DNA of 64,000 nt from Hathewaya limosa. Its GTDB lineage: Bacteria > Bacillota > Clostridia > Clostridiales > Clostridiaceae. Location: assembly GCF_030815255.1 (NCBI RefSeq), contig NZ_JAUSWN010000013.1:33679-97678 (forward strand), read 5' to 3'. Positions within the stretch are counted from its first letter, which is position 1. Every line of letters begins with the position of its first letter. Positions 62,001-64,000 of the stretch are shown one piece after another. A program made the position numbers and the translations under genes. Under the pieces are notes generated by a model that saw only the letters and a program-made list of their open reading frames with translations, was not told the DNA's origin and did not search any database.

Positions 62001-62717
62001 TTATATTAAATAGGTTAGTCTATCAGCTAATGTTAAATTACCTACATTCCATTCCCTTTTATTACAATCTATATTTTTATAGCTAAAGTTACATCTCTTA
62101 ACAAATTCAAAAAATTTATCATCTAACCATGGTGGTGTCCATGCCCCTGATCTACAAATGTGTATTGCACTTATATCTCGTTTAATATTATTATTATTAT
62201 TAAAATTACATTTAAATTTTTTAAACTGAACATCATACTTATTTGTTATTTCTTCAAATTCTTCTTTACATTCCATCGTATATTTACTATAAATTATTTT
62301 TGCCTTTTTTACACTTCCTTCCTTTAGTAACTTTCCTAACCAATTAGCACAGTTTACCTCATAATCTAATGACTGTACGCCTCCATATCCCAAATCCGAA
62401 TGAGCATCAAAAGAAATTACTTCTGTACAATTATATTTTTTAGCTATCTCATACGATATCTTATGAGATTCAGAAATATAAACTGGCATAGATGTTGTAA
62501 ATGAAAAAAGTTTTTTTATATTTTTCCAAAATTCCTTTGCTTCTTTATCTACATATAAATATTTTTCTATATTTTCACCACATTGCTCACCCTTTATATA
62601 CCTTTTATACCAAAGACCTATTATATTTCTCCTATTTTCTATATAAGAGCCTGTCCATTCTTTTTTAATAGGAATAAAATAATCCCAATCAATGCTTAAA
62701 AGTATATTATTCAACAA
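62001..62717 (-). CDS. Arginase-fold-like (UPF0489-type) hypothetical protein
   Basis: I cannot assign a function to this 238-residue protein. It opens with a strand and acidic motif ILLSIDWDYFIP and has a second motif VISFDAHSDLGYGG. These together resemble the metal-binding strands of arginase/histone-deacetylase fold proteins (DAHxD) and the UPF0489 family. Further histidines (SESHKISY, AIHICRSGAWTPPW) could complete a metal site. It may be a metal-dependent amidohydrolase (inference). It is a single gene on the minus strand between a long hairpin and a 216-bp gap. Confidence 0.6.
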   Translation of the reverse strand: MLNNILLSIDWDYFIPIKKEWTGSYIENRRNIIGLWYKRYIKGEQCGENIEKYLYVDKEAKEFWKNIKKLFSFTTSMPVYISESHKISYEIAKKYNCTEVISFDAHSDLGYGGVQSLDYEVNCANWLGKLLKEGSVKKAKIIYSKYTMECKEEFEEITNKYDVQFKKFKCNFNNNNNIKRDISAIHICRSGAWTPPWLDDKFFEFVKRCNFSYKNIDCNKREWNVGNLTLADRLTYLI

Positions 62718-62881
62718 ATCACCATCCTAAAATCATATTTATAAAGAATCAATAAACAGAATATTTAAATCATTATATAAATAATACCTCTTTTTTAAAA
62801 TGTTATATAAGATTCTATGATTTATTTAAACAATATTTAAGCTTTATTTAATCTTTATTTACACTTAATATAAATCATAAT

Positions 62882-62923
62882 AAAAAGGATCTTTAAATTA
62901 TTAAAAATTTAAAGATCCTTTTT
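62882..62923 (-). terminator. Terminator after the Bax inhibitor-1 family gene
   Basis: A perfect 18-bp inverted repeat (62882-62899 with 62906-62923) is followed by U residues on the minus strand, just past the stop at 62934. Confidence 0.85.
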
Positions 62924-62933
62924 ATTATTTATA

Positions 62934-63596
62934 TTAATTATCATTATTTGAAGCAAATCTTAAAAGATATAAAAATATGTTAATAAAATCCAAGTACAAT
63001 TCTAATGCGGCAATTATAGTAAATCTACTTACATCATTTGAATTCATATAGTACGCTTGCTCATGAAAATATTTTATTTTTTGCATATCATAGGCTGTTA
63101 AACCTGAAAAAAGTAACATTCCAAATATAGAAATTGTTAGATTTAATCCCTTCAATGGTAGAAAAATATTTACCAAGCTTACAATTAATAATCCTATTAA
63201 TGACATAGTTAAAAACTGTCCAAACATACTTAAATCTTTTTTGGTAGTCATTCCAACCATAGCACTACTGGCAAACATCAATGCAGCTATTATAAATACC
63301 GTTCCTATTGTAGTTAAATCATATAGAACAAAGATAGTTGCAAAAGTAATTCCATTTAAAGCGGAATATATTAAAAACCAAGATGTAGCCTTGGCAGGAC
63401 TCATTTTTGACACTTTACTTCTTAAATATATAACAACTCCCAGTTCCAAGAACATAGCTACTAACATTGTTGTAAAGCTTATATATCTTAGGTAATTACT
63501 TGCCAACATACCTGTACCATAAGTAACTAACAATCCTAATGCCATAACTAATAAAGTTTTTGATATGAATTTTGATTGACTTAATCTATACTCCAT
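62934..63596 (-). CDS. Bax inhibitor-1 (BI-1/YccA) family membrane protein
   Basis: This 220-residue protein has seven predicted membrane helices in the BI-1/TMBIM pattern. The conserved SALNGITFATIF segment is in the middle, the SGLTAYDMQKIKYF motif follows helix 5, and the C-terminus has ALELYLDFINIFLYLLRF with the acidic residue of the closing helix. Bacterial members act as pH-dependent Ca2+ leak channels (BsYetJ) or modulate FtsH (YccA); which applies is unknown. It is monocistronic, with a clear terminator and a ribosome site (GGAGG) before ATG 63596. Confidence 0.92.
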   Translation of the reverse strand: MEYRLSQSKFISKTLLVMALGLLVTYGTGMLASNYLRYISFTTMLVAMFLELGVVIYLRSKVSKMSPAKATSWFLIYSALNGITFATIFVLYDLTTIGTVFIIAALMFASSAMVGMTTKKDLSMFGQFLTMSLIGLLIVSLVNIFLPLKGLNLTISIFGMLLFSGLTAYDMQKIKYFHEQAYYMNSNDVSRFTIIAALELYLDFINIFLYLLRFASNNDN

Positions 63597-63724
63597 AATC
63601 GTTACCTCCTTATTTATAGATTATTATATCATATAGTATAACCTTATATTTTAAAATTTTAGCAAATAATATATTAACTTTAATTAATTACTCACATAAA
63701 ATTGAAAAGTTCTTTAAAATTAAA

Positions 63725-63754
63725 AATCCTATAGTAATAAATTACTATAGGATT
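63725..63754 (-). terminator. Terminator of the rRNA operon
   Basis: A perfect 13-bp stem (63725-63737 with 63742-63754) is followed on the minus strand by TTTTAATTTT, directly after the 5S rRNA 3' end. Confidence 0.88.
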
Positions 63755-63758
63755 CTTA

Positions 63759-63874
63759 CCTGGCGATGTCCTACTCTCCCACAAGGCTGCCCCTGCAGTA
63801 CCATCGGCGCTCTAAAGCTTAACCTGCCTGTTCGGTATGGAAAGGAGTGTTACCTTTATGCCATTATCACCAGA
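63759..63874 (-). rRNA. rrf: 5S ribosomal RNA
   Basis: On the minus strand the sequence begins TCTGGTGATAATGGC, contains the loop-C segment CATACCGAACAGG, and ends GGACATCGCCAGG, pairing with the 5' end. This is a complete clostridial 5S rRNA of about 116 nt. Confidence 0.96.
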
Positions 63875-63936
63875 TCTACTTACAATATTATGCTAGAGAG
63901 ATTGCTCTCTCAAAATTGTATAATGAATATTTATTT

Positions 63937-64000
63937 GGTCAAGTCCTCGACCTATTAGTATGAGTCAGCTGAACATGTTACCACGCTTACACCTCTCACC
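63937..64000 (-). rRNA. rrl: 23S ribosomal RNA, 3' end only
   Basis: On the minus strand the final part reads GCGTGGTAACATG, CTCATACTAATAGGTCGAGG and ends ACTTGACC, the standard 3' terminus of Firmicute 23S rRNA. The rest lies beyond the window. A small hairpin (63895-63911) occurs in the spacer to 5S, as expected for processing. Confidence 0.93.

Noticed and set aside
1..64000. CRISPR arrays, insertion sequences, phage genes, tRNAs
   Set aside because: No spaced repeat array, transposase, integrase or tRNA-like sequence was seen anywhere in the window.

Overview
The window is AT-rich DNA from a low-GC, endospore-forming Firmicute, almost certainly a Clostridium sensu stricto. Three things point there: a GerA-type spore germinant receptor operon, a Firmicute-style ethanolamine (eut) microcompartment operon controlled by an ANTAR response regulator, and clostridium-like 5S/23S rRNA at the right edge. 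I cannot name the species. No transposase, phage gene, CRISPR array or tRNA is visible. Most genes read leftward (minus strand).

Layout, left to right. 1-4889: a very large cyclic-glucan-synthase-like protein, cut by the window edge. 5.0-9.0 kb: M18 aminopeptidase, a CDF metal exporter and an odd protein with two P-loops. 9.0-15.7 kb: HelD, a dipeptide epimerase and a BtuFCD-type ABC transporter behind a cobalamin riboswitch with a readable terminator/antiterminator switch. 15.8-20.4 kb: PepV, PepA and an HD-GYP protein. 20.4-25.5 kb: three overlapping genes (coiled-coil protein, McrB-like AAA+ motor, DUF2357/PD-(D/E)xK nuclease) that look like an uncharacterised type IV restriction-like defence module. 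25.7-28.3 kb: topoisomerase III and a DnaQ-like exonuclease. 28.4-32.1 kb: germinant receptor in the order B-C-A; the A subunit is full length only if translation begins at a rare ATT codon. 32.2-38.8 kb: a HAD phosphatase, a dltABCD operon with a 48-residue DltX hidden at its 3' end, and a polysaccharide deacetylase.

38.9-56.4 kb is one eut locus, read leftward: eutG, S, P, V, W, A, B, C, L, a BMC protein with a nucleic-acid-binding-like tail, E, M, T, pduL, eutJ, an uncharacterised eut protein, eutN, a PduT-like shell protein, eutH, eutQ. Ethanolamine enters by EutH. The B12-dependent lyase EutBC, reactivated by EutA with cobalamin adenosylated by EutT, makes acetaldehyde. EutE/PduL convert that to acetyl-phosphate, or EutG reduces it to ethanol, inside a shell of EutS/L/M/N and relatives. 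The kinase EutW and antiterminator EutV should act on three dual-hairpin/terminator leaders that I can see upstream of eutG, eutS and eutA. The riboswitch-controlled B12 importer about 35 kb away probably supports the same pathway, which is inference.

56.5-64 kb: a duplicated-module membrane protein, a sodium:alanine symporter, a divergent signal peptidase II, a LexA-type peptidase fused to a degenerate SF1 helicase domain, an arginase-fold-like protein, a Bax-inhibitor-1 family protein, and the 3' end of an rRNA operon (23S tail, 5S, terminator).
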